A DNA stretch of 6,129 bases from Tenericutes bacterium HGW-Tenericutes-5 (GTDB lineage: Bacteria > Bacillota_I > Bacilli_A > Izemoplasmatales > Hujiaoplasmataceae), in contig PGXI01000084.1 in assembly GCA_002839125.1 (NCBI GenBank), positions 1-6,129 on the forward strand, read 5' to 3'. Below, in pieces: positions 1 through 6,129 of this stretch (its first letter is position 1; each line of letters opens with the position of its first letter). The position numbers and the translations under genes were made by a program. Below the pieces are notes generated by a model. It searched no databases, had not been told where the DNA came from, and saw nothing but the letters and a program-made list of their open reading frames with translations.

Positions 1-1
1 A

Positions 2-847
2 CTCTCAGATGCTGCCTTAATTTATGAACCTGAGACTTCTAATGCTTTAGGCTTTGGTTTTAGAGTAGGATTTTTAGGGATGTTACACATGGAAATCTTC
101 CAAGAACGTCTAGAAAGAGAATTTAATCAAAACTTAATTACGACTGCACCTTCGGTTGATTATCTAGTTTTTTTAGAGAACGGAAAATCTATTCATGTTG
201 ATAATCCGGCTTTAATGCCGAAGAATCAAATGATTAAGAAAATCGAAGAACCATACGTTTTAGCTACAATAATAACCCCTAGTGATTACGTTGGTAACGT
301 TATGGAACTTTGTCAATATAAACGTGGCGTTTTTAAAGATATGAAATATATCTCTGATTCTAGAGTTGAGATTATCTATGAGCTTCCATTATCGGAAATA
401 CTCTATGATTTTTTCAACCGCTTAAAATCTAGCACAAAAGGCTACGCATCTTTAGATTATGAAGTAATAGAACACCGTGAGTCTGATCTAGTTAAAATTG
501 ACATATTATTAAACTCAGAACCAGTTGATGCCTTAGCTTTCTTGGTTCACCAGGACTTTGCTCGTCAAAGAGGTTTAAGGATTTGCCAAAAACTGAAAGA
601 TCTGATTCCGCGACAACTATTTGAAATTCCTATCCAAGCAGCTATCGGCTCAAAGGTAATCGCAAGAACCAACATTAAAGCTCTTCGAAAAGATGTTTTA
701 GCTAAATGTTATGGCGGCGATATTACCCGGAAGAAAAAACTACTAGAAAAACAAAAACAAGGTAAAAAACGCATGAAGAATGTTGGCTCAGTTGAGATAC
801 CTCAAGAAGCCTTCATGTCGGTTTTATCACTTGAAAGTGATGACTAA
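2..847 (+). CDS. lepA: Elongation factor 4 (LepA) GTPase, C-terminal part, 5' truncated by window edge
   Basis: LepA/EF4 is a ribosome-binding translational GTPase related to EF-G that acts on stalled or mis-translocated ribosomes or in initiation and assembly. The frame is open from base 2 and gives 281 residues, a little under half of the usual ~600. The GTPase domain and domain II are therefore outside the window. The visible part starts in the EF-G-III-like region (DAALIYEPET, then GFGFRVGFLG and LHMEIFQERLEREF). It continues through the EF-G-C-like domain (ATIITPSDYVGNVMELCQYK) into the LepA-specific C-terminal domain, with HQDFARQRGL, FEIPIQAAIG, KCYGGDITRKKKLLEKQKQG and GSVEIPQEAF, a family hallmark rich in Lys/Arg that contacts the ribosome. 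The Met at base 80 is internal to a conserved block and is not the start. The stop is TAA. No frameshift is seen and the identification is near certain. Confidence 0.97.
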   Translation, partial: LSDAALIYEPETSNALGFGFRVGFLGMLHMEIFQERLEREFNQNLITTAPSVDYLVFLENGKSIHVDNPALMPKNQMIKKIEEPYVLATIITPSDYVGNVMELCQYKRGVFKDMKYISDSRVEIIYELPLSEILYDFFNRLKSSTKGYASLDYEVIEHRESDLVKIDILLNSEPVDALAFLVHQDFARQRGLRICQKLKDLIPRQLFEIPIQAAIGSKVIARTNIKALRKDVLAKCYGGDITRKKKLLEKQKQGKKRMKNVGSVEIPQEAFMSVLSLESDD

Positions 848-877
848 AGCACTCCTTAAAAAGAGTGCTCTTTTTTT
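848..877 (+). terminator. Rho-independent terminator of lepA (stem arms match the CIRCE core)
   Basis: Immediately after the lepA stop, AGCACTC (848-854) pairs with GAGTGCT (863-869) across an 8-base interval. The stem can extend to AAG/CTT with one bulged C, leaving an AAA loop. A C and seven T (871-877) follow, which is a textbook intrinsic terminator. The two 7-base arms are identical to the core arms of the HrcA operator CIRCE, but the spacer is 8 rather than 9 bases and the outer TT/AA positions do not match. Termination is the simplest reading. Confidence 0.9.
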
Positions 878-904
878 CCAACTAGAAATAAGGACTAAAC
901 ACTT

Positions 905-934
905 TTAAAATTCGCCTTATTATGTTAACATAAT
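905..934 (+). promoter_or_regulatory. Tentative hemW-xerD-deoB promoter
   Basis: The lepA terminator lies upstream, so the hemW operon should have its own promoter between about 880 and 940. One candidate is TTAAAA (905-910) as -35, an 18-base spacer, and CATAAT (929-934) as -10. An alternative -10 is TATTAT (918-923), with only a poor -35 near 895-900. The second would start RNA near 930 and leave room for the weak ribosome site GGTGA (938-942). The first would give an almost leaderless mRNA. The region is so AT-rich that such matches arise easily by chance. Confidence 0.35.
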
Positions 935-936
935 AA
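917..936. promoter_or_regulatory. Perfect 20-bp palindrome, candidate operator before hemW
   Basis: TTATTATGTTAACATAATAA is a perfect inverted repeat with no spacer (centre between 926 and 927), ending 10 bases before the hemW ATG. It overlaps both candidate -10 boxes and sits where a repressor dimer would bind. No T-run follows, and it is AT-rich with no loop, so it is a poor terminator. It does not match the Fur/PerR 7-1-7, LexA, Rex or CIRCE consensus as I know them. The symmetry is read directly; the operator role is inferred. Confidence 0.45.
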
Positions 937-946
937 TGGTGATAAT

Positions 947-2056
947 ATGATAAAAGGTGTTTATATTCACATTCCTTTCTGTGACAAAATTTGTACTTAC
1001 TGCGATTTTGCCAAAATGGTCGCAAAAGATGATTTAAAAATTGAATATATGCAGGCTCTAGTAAGAGAACTAGAGTATTTTAGTGACCTAACCGCAAAAA
1101 GCGAAACTGTTTATATCGGCGGAGGAACACCATCATCTTTACAACTTGATGTTCTTGAAGCATTTTTAAAAGAACTCTCAACTATCGTAAACCTAGATAA
1201 AATCCAAGAGTTTACCATTGAAGCCAATCCAACTGATATCACCGATGATTTTTTGAAAATGCTGAGAAAATTTAATGTTTCAAGAATTAGTATGGGTGTT
1301 CAATCAATGGACGAATCGCTTTTAAATTTCTTAGGAAGAACTCATACTAAAGCTGAAGTTATTGAAGCGATTAAGAAAATCAAAGATAATAAATTTGATC
1401 TTAATTTAGATTTTCTTTACGCTATACCAGGTCAAACCGAAGAAATGCTTTTAAATGATCTCGATTTTATCAAAAAATTTAATCCAAATCATATTTCCTA
1501 TTACTCTCTTATAATCGAAGACAGAACAATCATAAATTACTGGATAAATTCCCGAAAAGTCTCAGACTTTTCTGATGATTTAGCTAGAGACTTCGCTGAC
1601 ATAATTGATAGAAAATTAGCTGATTTTGGCTATAAAAAGTATGAAGTTTCAAATTACGCTAAAGAAGGACATGAGTCCAAACACAATCTGATATACTGGA
1701 ATGTCGAAGAATATATTGGGCTTGGCCTAAACGCTAGTTCACAATATAACTATATTAGAATGAAAAATCCTAAAAGCATTAAAGAATACATTGAAGGTAC
1801 TAAAAAGCATGCTTTAAACATGCATGAAATTGAAGAGTATAACCCAAAACTGGAAATTATTCTTCTTGGCTTAAGAAAAGTAGAAGGTTTTAATCTTGAT
1901 GACTATAAAAAACGTATTAAAAAGGATGTTTTTGAAGTTTATCCAATTCTTAAAAAGCATCTAGATAACGGACTTTTAGAAATATCATCAGGAAATCTTA
2001 AACTTACAGACAAAGGTATGTACTTAGCTAATCAAGTATATCTGGATATTATTTAA
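947..2056 (+). CDS. hemW: Radical SAM protein HemW (heme chaperone, HemN-like family)
   Basis: This is a 369-residue protein, close to the ~378 typical of HemW. It has HIPFC then C12-x3-C16-x2-C19, the radical-SAM cysteines for a [4Fe-4S] cluster and S-adenosylmethionine. GGGTPS (58-63), EANP (92-95) and RISMGVQS (113-120) complete the SAM-binding core. HNLIYW (246-251) is the HNxxYW signature of HemW. LTDKG (353-357) lies in the C-terminal domain. The Cys motif is followed by Asp-Phe and lacks the extra cysteine of true HemN (CxxxCxxCxC). This points to the HemW heme-binding/insertion branch, not oxygen-independent coproporphyrinogen III dehydrogenase, although databases often label it HemN. 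It is predicted to be cytosolic and has no signal peptide. The start at 947 fits the family N-terminus; an in-frame ATG at 923 hits a stop within three codons. The ribosome site is weak (GGTGA, 938-942). lepA-hemW adjacency is common in Firmicutes. It is probably the first gene of an operon with xerD and deoB. Confidence 0.95.
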   Translation: MIKGVYIHIPFCDKICTYCDFAKMVAKDDLKIEYMQALVRELEYFSDLTAKSETVYIGGGTPSSLQLDVLEAFLKELSTIVNLDKIQEFTIEANPTDITDDFLKMLRKFNVSRISMGVQSMDESLLNFLGRTHTKAEVIEAIKKIKDNKFDLNLDFLYAIPGQTEEMLLNDLDFIKKFNPNHISYYSLIIEDRTIINYWINSRKVSDFSDDLARDFADIIDRKLADFGYKKYEVSNYAKEGHESKHNLIYWNVEEYIGLGLNASSQYNYIRMKNPKSIKEYIEGTKKHALNMHEIEEYNPKLEIILLGLRKVEGFNLDDYKKRIKKDVFEVYPILKKHLDNGLLEISSGNLKLTDKGMYLANQVYLDII

Positions 2057-2058
2057 TT

Positions 2059-2973
2059 ATGTTAGACGCTTATTTAAAAGAGTATCTCTATTACTTAAAA
2101 GTAACTAAAAACTTAGCTAAAAATACCATTGTCTCCTATGAAAGAGACCTTCAAGATTACCTTCAATTTATCAAAAAGAACTATGAATTCAAAGATTATA
2201 ACAAAATTACTTCTGAACATATAAAAAATTACCTTAAGAGTCTTTCACGCAAAGACATTATGGCTTCGTCAATAACGAGAAAGATTAGTTCAATTCATTC
2301 CTTTCACAAATATCTTTCAAATGAAAATTTAGTTGATATTGACGTTAGTGAAAAGTTAAAGAAACCAAAAACTAAAAAAACTTTACCAACAGTTTTAAAC
2401 ATTCAAGAAATAACCGCAATTATCAATCAAACCTACATTGAAAATGAACCGCTTGATTTAAGAAATAGAGCGTTGCTGGAACTAGCTTATGGTTCTGGTT
2501 TAAGAGTATCTGAACTCTTAAATCTCTCAATAGCGGATTTACATCTTAATAAGGGGCTAGTTAGCGTAATCGGTAAAGGAAATAAAGAAAGGATTGTTCC
2601 TTTAGGAGAAGAAGCAATCCAAGCCTTAAGAGACTATATCGTTAAGGCGAGAATCAAACTAAACCCTAAATCACAAAACACACTTTTTGTGAACAAGTTT
2701 GGTGAAAGTCTAAGTAGAATCGGGTTTTATAAAATTGTTCAAACTTTAGCGGATAAAGCTAAAATTCAAAAAAAGATTTCGCCCCATACCTTTAGACACA
2801 CATTCGCTACCCATATGTTAGAAAATGGCGCGAACTTAAAATCAGTTCAAGAATTATTAGGCCATGAAGATATCATGACGACAGAAAACTATACTCATGT
2901 ATCTAAAGCCCATTTAAAAAATATATATAATGAAGCACATCCACGTGCAGATGGAAAAGAGGAAAATAAATGA
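2059..2973 (+). CDS. xerD: Tyrosine site-specific recombinase XerD (XerC/D family)
   Basis: This 304-residue protein has the normal Xer length (~298). Xer recombinases resolve chromosome dimers at dif near the terminus, with the FtsK translocase. An N-terminal SAM-like core-binding domain (about 1-90, with NLAKNTIVSYERDL) precedes the catalytic domain. The full active site is visible: R149 (GLRVSEL), K173 (GKGNKER), H243 and R246 (PHTFRHTFATHML), H269 (ELLGHEDI) and the nucleophile Y278 (ENYTHV). The C-terminus, NEAHPRA, is typical of Xer proteins. XerD is preferred over XerC because deoB follows directly, as in Bacillus (xerD/ripX next to drm/deoB); sequence alone does not separate the paralogues. 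Only 2 bases separate it from the hemW stop and no good ribosome site is seen, so translational coupling is likely. It ends on TGA, overlapping the deoB ATG by 4 bases. Context and length argue against a mobile-element integrase. Confidence 0.92.
   Translation: MLDAYLKEYLYYLKVTKNLAKNTIVSYERDLQDYLQFIKKNYEFKDYNKITSEHIKNYLKSLSRKDIMASSITRKISSIHSFHKYLSNENLVDIDVSEKLKKPKTKKTLPTVLNIQEITAIINQTYIENEPLDLRNRALLELAYGSGLRVSELLNLSIADLHLNKGLVSVIGKGNKERIVPLGEEAIQALRDYIVKARIKLNPKSQNTLFVNKFGESLSRIGFYKIVQTLADKAKIQKKISPHTFRHTFATHMLENGANLKSVQELLGHEDIMTTENYTHVSKAHLKNIYNEAHPRADGKEENK
2958..2963 (+). promoter_or_regulatory. Shine-Dalgarno of deoB inside the xerD 3' end
   Basis: AGAGGA at 2958-2963 lies 6 bases before the deoB ATG (2970). 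It is the best ribosome-binding match among the starts in this window. It lies in the last xerD codons, and the ATGA overlap (2970-2973) would also allow coupled re-initiation by ribosomes finishing xerD. Confidence 0.7.
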
Positions 2974-4148
2974 AATTTAAACGCGTATTTTTAATAGTAA
3001 TCGATTCTGTTGGAGTTGGGGCAATGCCTGACGCCGACAAGTTCGGAGACGTTGGAGCCAATACAATCGGTAATTTAGCTAAAGCAACAGGCGGAATAAA
3101 TCTTCCAGTTTTAAAAACGTTTGGTTATGGTAATCTCACAAAAATCCTAGGTGTAGACCCAGTTACTCATCCAAGATCTAACACTACCAAAATGGCCGAA
3201 CTATCAAATGGTAAAGACACCATGACTGGCCACTGGGAATTGATGGGAATTAAAACAACTACCCCATTTAAAACCTTTACTGATACCGGCTTCCCAAGCG
3301 ATTTAATCGCAGAAATTGAAAAGCTATCCGGTCGTAAAGTTGTGGGAAATAAATCAGCTTCTGGAACTGAAATCCTAGTAGAACTGGGGCCACACCAAAT
3401 GAAAACTGGAGATTTAATTGTCTATACCAGCGCTGATAGCGTTTTACAGATAGCTGCACACGAAGAAGTAATCCCACTAAAAGAACTTTATGAAATTTGT
3501 GAAAAAGTCAGAGAACTTACACTAGTCGATAAATGGCGAGTTGGAAGAATCATCGCAAGACCTTATTTAGGAAATGAAATAGACGGTTTTAAAAGAACCA
3601 CTAATCGACATGATTATGCCCTTAGTCCAACTTCAAAAACAGTATTAAACGCTCTTGAAGAATCAAGATTTGATGTTATTTCCATTGGTAAGATCCGAGA
3701 CATTTTCAATGGCTCAGGAATAACAGAACACTACTCTATTAAGTCAAACCATGACGGAATGAATAAAGTTGCGGAATTAACTCAAAAAGACTTTACCGGG
3801 CTATTATTCGCTAATCTAGTTGATTTTGATGCACTTTACGGACACCGTAGAGATTCAGAAGGCTATAAAATGGCAATGGAAGAATTTGATAAGGATTTAG
3901 GGAAATTAATAAAATTACTGAAAAATGACGACCTATTAATGGTAACAGCTGATCATGGAAATGATCCAACCTTTAAAGGAACTGATCATACAAGAGAATA
4001 TGTTCCACTATTTATCTATGCCCATGACTATAATGGGAAATTCTTACCGGAAAGAGGATCTTTTGCGGACGTGGGAATGACCATCGCCGCTAACTTCAAT
4101 ATTAAAGGTACTGATATTGGTTGTAGCTTATTAAAAATGTTAGAATAA
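2970..4148 (+). CDS. deoB: Phosphopentomutase (phosphodeoxyribomutase) DeoB
   Basis: The enzyme interconverts ribose 1-phosphate or 2-deoxyribose 1-phosphate with the 5-phosphates, linking nucleoside phosphorolysis to the pentose phosphate pathway or DeoC aldolase. Its 392 residues match the family length. It belongs to the alkaline-phosphatase-like, two-Mn metalloenzyme superfamily. Visible residues are D12 in the N-terminal IDSVGVGAMPDA motif, the phosphorylated T84 in GKDTMTGHW, D287 and H292 in VDFDALYGHRRD, D328 and H329 in TADHGND, and H340 in GTDHTREY. These line up with D13, T85, D286, H291, D327, H328 and H339 known from the Bacillus cereus enzyme, so catalysis should be intact. The cap domain occupies roughly residues 100-215. 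It is cytosolic and has no signal peptide. It overlaps xerD by 4 bases and has a good ribosome site. It is the last gene of the operon: a hairpin follows 6 bases after the stop. No purine nucleoside phosphorylase follows, unlike in Bacillus. Confidence 0.97.
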   Translation: MKFKRVFLIVIDSVGVGAMPDADKFGDVGANTIGNLAKATGGINLPVLKTFGYGNLTKILGVDPVTHPRSNTTKMAELSNGKDTMTGHWELMGIKTTTPFKTFTDTGFPSDLIAEIEKLSGRKVVGNKSASGTEILVELGPHQMKTGDLIVYTSADSVLQIAAHEEVIPLKELYEICEKVRELTLVDKWRVGRIIARPYLGNEIDGFKRTTNRHDYALSPTSKTVLNALEESRFDVISIGKIRDIFNGSGITEHYSIKSNHDGMNKVAELTQKDFTGLLFANLVDFDALYGHRRDSEGYKMAMEEFDKDLGKLIKLLKNDDLLMVTADHGNDPTFKGTDHTREYVPLFIYAHDYNGKFLPERGSFADVGMTIAANFNIKGTDIGCSLLKMLE

Positions 4149-4154
4149 ATTAAT

Positions 4155-4178
4155 AGGACTAGCAAATTTGCTAGTCCT
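4155..4178. terminator. Bidirectional terminator between convergent deoB and coiled-coil gene
   Basis: AGGACTAGCAAA and TTTGCTAGTCCT form a perfect 24-base palindrome. As RNA it gives a 9-bp stem (AGGACTAGC/GCTAGTCCT) around AAAUUU. It starts 6 bases after the deoB stop and ends 7 bases from the stop of the opposing gene. The downstream tracts are broken: TTTAAAATTTATTT on the + strand and ATTAATTTATT on the - strand. It probably ends both transcripts, with moderate efficiency. Confidence 0.82.
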
Positions 4179-4185
4179 TTAAAAT

Positions 4186-6129
4186 TTATTTATTAATCAA
4201 CATCTGTCTTTTCTTTAAATCTTTTTCCAAAGTTTTGAACTCTTTCTTTTCCATTTTATTAATATTATGATTTGTCTTTTTCACAATGGTTCTAATCTTG
4301 CGATTATTCTTTGTTAAACGGACATAAGGTTTATAAGTATTCAAAACCTTTTCAAATGATTGGCTTAGATTTAAAATGTATTTTTTACTCTCATTAAGCG
4401 TTTGATTATACTCATTGGTCAAGTTCTCAATTTCGCTCTCATAAGAGACTTGTTTATCTCTTTGTTGCTGGTGATAACGATTCTCAAGGATCAGTAATTC
4501 CTCTTGCTTGGTTTGAATTTCAACTTCACGCTTTTCCGTAATTAAATCCTTAAATTTCTTAGCTTCATTGATGATTTCATTCTTTTTCTTGATTAATTCA
4601 TCTGATTTTTGTTGATATTCAAGATCGATAGCAGCGATTTCTTGTTCATAATCGTTGGTAGCGGTCTCTTTTTCTACCTGCATTAGATTAATATTTTCAA
4701 TCAATTTAGCTCGGTCTAAATCTGGTTGTTCAGTGAAATATACTTCTAAATAATTATCTAACAAATCCTTTGTTTTGATGTCAAGTTCCGCTTCCGCGGT
4801 CTTTAACTTATATTTGTAGCGGTTTTGCATTCTTTCCAAAGTTTGATAGAAAGTTGGCTCAAGTGGTTCGACTTTATTTGCTAAATAATTCTTAAAATAC
4901 TCATACCTTTCTTTAGCATTGTTATATACACTCTGCATTTCTTCAATTGTTTCGTCCCTTAAACTAACAGCCTCAGTAAGCGCTTCTTCAAGGTGATCAT
5001 CCAAAGTTTTAAGCCTTCTAAAAGCATCTTGAATGATCTGATTTTCTTCACTAGTCATCTTAGCTTGAGCAATTAAAGACTCATAACGTTCCTTTAACTT
5101 ATGAAATTCTTTTTCAACAACTTTTTTACTCTTTTGCTCGGTCAAGTTCTCAACCAAAAGATTTTGTTGGTAAATTTTAGCTTGATATTCATCCAATAAA
5201 TCGCTTTGTCTTTTCTTGGTTAGCATTTCCTGATTAGAAATAATATCTTGATAATATACTCTCTCTTCCTCAACAGCCGTCATTATTGCTTGAACTCTAA
5301 GTTTTAACTCATCGTTAGCTAAATCAATCTGTTCTTGAGCAAAGCGCATTTGATTTTCATACTTTGTTAAAATATAGTTATCATCAATCTTCGTTTCATC
5401 ACTAACTCGATTAGCTTGCATTACCAAGAAACGCTTTTCATTCTCAAACATGGTTTTAAAATGGATTGCTGCTATGTCATACTCTTTTAATGCTAATTTA
5501 ATTTCTGATAATGATTCTACCAAATCGATATTATGATTTTCGCTTTGACGAACATGCTTAACTAAAATATCAGTAACAATATTTAAGTATCTCCGGTTAA
5601 TATTATTAATCTTCATATCATGTTTTAAATAAGCATTTATCGCTTTATCAAGCTTAAAGATATTAAACTTATCAACTTCCAGGCGATTGAGTGATAAAGC
5701 TATATCTGCGCTCTTATCGACAAAATAACTTTGCACATCCAATATTGTACTAATTAAGTCGATATCTTGAAGATAAATCTGTCTTTCTACTTCATAAATT
5801 AATTTTGATTCAATTTCATTAATTTGTTGGTTAAGTTTCAAAGTCTTAATATCATAATTAACATTAATTTTATGCTCTTTATTGATTTTTAAGGTTGATA
5901 AATAATTGACTTCATCTTTAACGATTTTTGTTGCTTTATCACCGATTATTTGCGCTAAGAACGGATCAACTTTTAAGATATCTAAATATAATTTATAATA
6001 TTTTTCCATTTGAAAGACTAATTTTCTCGAAGACCTTTGATATTCCAAGAAAATAGTCTTTTTCATTTTCAAAAACTTTCTTGTCATACTTCGAGCTTTT
6101 CTCTCGGTATCAGCCTTAACTTCTTTATA
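4186..6129 (-). CDS. Long coiled-coil protein of unknown function, 5' end beyond window
   Basis: I do not recognise this protein. The frame reads 633 codons from an ATG at 6087, but it stays open upstream to the window edge through at least 14 more codons (YKEVKADTERARS before that Met). No good Shine-Dalgarno is placed there, so the gene is probably 5' truncated and longer. Numbered from that Met, the protein is almost all charged helix. It has no Cys, no Trp, a single Gly (G49) and five Pro (P42, P408, P411, P455, P587), so residues 50-407 lack both Gly and Pro. The Glu/Lys/Gln/Leu-rich composition suggests extended coiled coils at about 60-400 and 460-585, with a Pro-containing hinge at 405-456. 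A strongly basic tail (588-633) has 16 Lys/Arg against 4 acidic residues. There is no membrane segment, no Walker motif and no LPXTG. It could be a structural, cytoskeletal or nucleoid-associated protein, but nothing decides this. It converges on deoB and is not part of that operon. Confidence 0.85.
   Translation of the reverse strand, partial: YKEVKADTERKARSMTRKFLKMKKTIFLEYQRSSRKLVFQMEKYYKLYLDILKVDPFLAQIIGDKATKIVKDEVNYLSTLKINKEHKINVNYDIKTLKLNQQINEIESKLIYEVERQIYLQDIDLISTILDVQSYFVDKSADIALSLNRLEVDKFNIFKLDKAINAYLKHDMKINNINRRYLNIVTDILVKHVRQSENHNIDLVESLSEIKLALKEYDIAAIHFKTMFENEKRFLVMQANRVSDETKIDDNYILTKYENQMRFAQEQIDLANDELKLRVQAIMTAVEEERVYYQDIISNQEMLTKKRQSDLLDEYQAKIYQQNLLVENLTEQKSKKVVEKEFHKLKERYESLIAQAKMTSEENQIIQDAFRRLKTLDDHLEEALTEAVSLRDETIEEMQSVYNNAKERYEYFKNYLANKVEPLEPTFYQTLERMQNRYKYKLKTAEAELDIKTKDLLDNYLEVYFTEQPDLDRAKLIENINLMQVEKETATNDYEQEIAAIDLEYQQKSDELIKKKNEIINEAKKFKDLITEKREVEIQTKQEELLILENRYHQQQRDKQVSYESEIENLTNEYNQTLNESKKYILNLSQSFEKVLNTYKPYVRLTKNNRKIRTIVKKTNHNINKMEKKEFKTLEKDLKKRQMLINK

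Noticed and set aside
80..88. ATG at base 80 as the start of a short gene
   Set aside because: The frame is open upstream to base 2, and the upstream residues (YEPET, GFGFRVGFLG) are conserved LepA sequence, so this Met is internal.
848..877. A genuine CIRCE operator as the primary annotation
   Set aside because: The spacer is 8 rather than 9 bases, the outer bases do not match, and a T7 run follows directly after a stop codon. A terminator explains it fully, so the resemblance is kept only as a finding.
923..934. In-frame upstream ATG as an earlier hemW start
   Set aside because: It reads ATG TTA ACA TAA and stops after three codons; the family N-terminus fits the Met at 947.
2059..2973. 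Tyrosine recombinase as the integrase of a prophage, transposon or integrative element
   Set aside because: Length, XerC/D-type motifs and tight linkage with hemW and deoB indicate a housekeeping Xer. No attachment-site repeats, tRNA or cargo genes are visible.
3277..3477. 66-residue open frame on the minus strand inside deoB
   Set aside because: It lies wholly within the well-supported, intact deoB on the other strand, has no family features, and looks like a chance antisense frame.
4186..6087. Annotation as SMC, RecN or Rad50-like ATPase
   Set aside because: No Walker A, Walker B or ABC signature appears in the visible sequence; only the rod-like composition is shared.
1..6129. CRISPR array, tRNA/rRNA genes, insertion sequences, riboswitches
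   Set aside because: Non-coding space is only 99 and 37 bases plus edges, and is occupied by the terminators and palindrome. No direct-repeat arrays, cloverleaf sequences or transposase motifs were seen.

Overview
The window comes from a low-GC bacterium. Protein similarity and gene order point to the Bacillota/Mycoplasmatota. All four Trp codons seen (two in hemW, two in deoB) are TGG, and xerD appears to end on TGA. This argues for the standard genetic code and against TGA=Trp mycoplasmas and spiroplasmas. An AT-rich member of the Bacilli, or an Acholeplasma-like or Izemoplasma-like lineage, would fit, but the exact taxon is an inference.

Layout on the + strand: (1) the 3' part of lepA (elongation factor 4), whose 5' end lies outside the window, followed by a strong intrinsic terminator; (2) a 99-base intergenic region holding that terminator, a perfect 20-bp AT-rich palindrome and a tentative promoter; (3) a tight three-gene run hemW-xerD-deoB. 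In this run hemW and xerD are 2 bases apart, and xerD and deoB overlap by 4 bases (ATGA). The run ends at a 24-base perfect palindrome that forms a hairpin and probably serves as a shared convergent terminator. On the - strand, converging on deoB, lies (4) a long coiled-coil protein of unknown function. Its reading frame is still open at the right edge of the window, so its true start is probably outside.

lepA, hemW, xerD and deoB are housekeeping genes: translation elongation, radical-SAM heme handling, chromosome dimer resolution and pentose-phosphate/nucleoside salvage. They look like two classical Firmicute neighbourhoods joined together. In Bacillus, lepA-hemW normally leads into hrcA-grpE-dnaK-dnaJ, and xerD-deoB normally leads into a purine nucleoside phosphorylase. 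Here hemW runs directly into xerD and no hrcA operon follows.

I found no mobile element, CRISPR array, RNA gene or obvious defence system. The least explained items are the coiled-coil protein, the 20-bp palindrome before hemW, and the close match of the lepA terminator stem to the HrcA/CIRCE operator arms.
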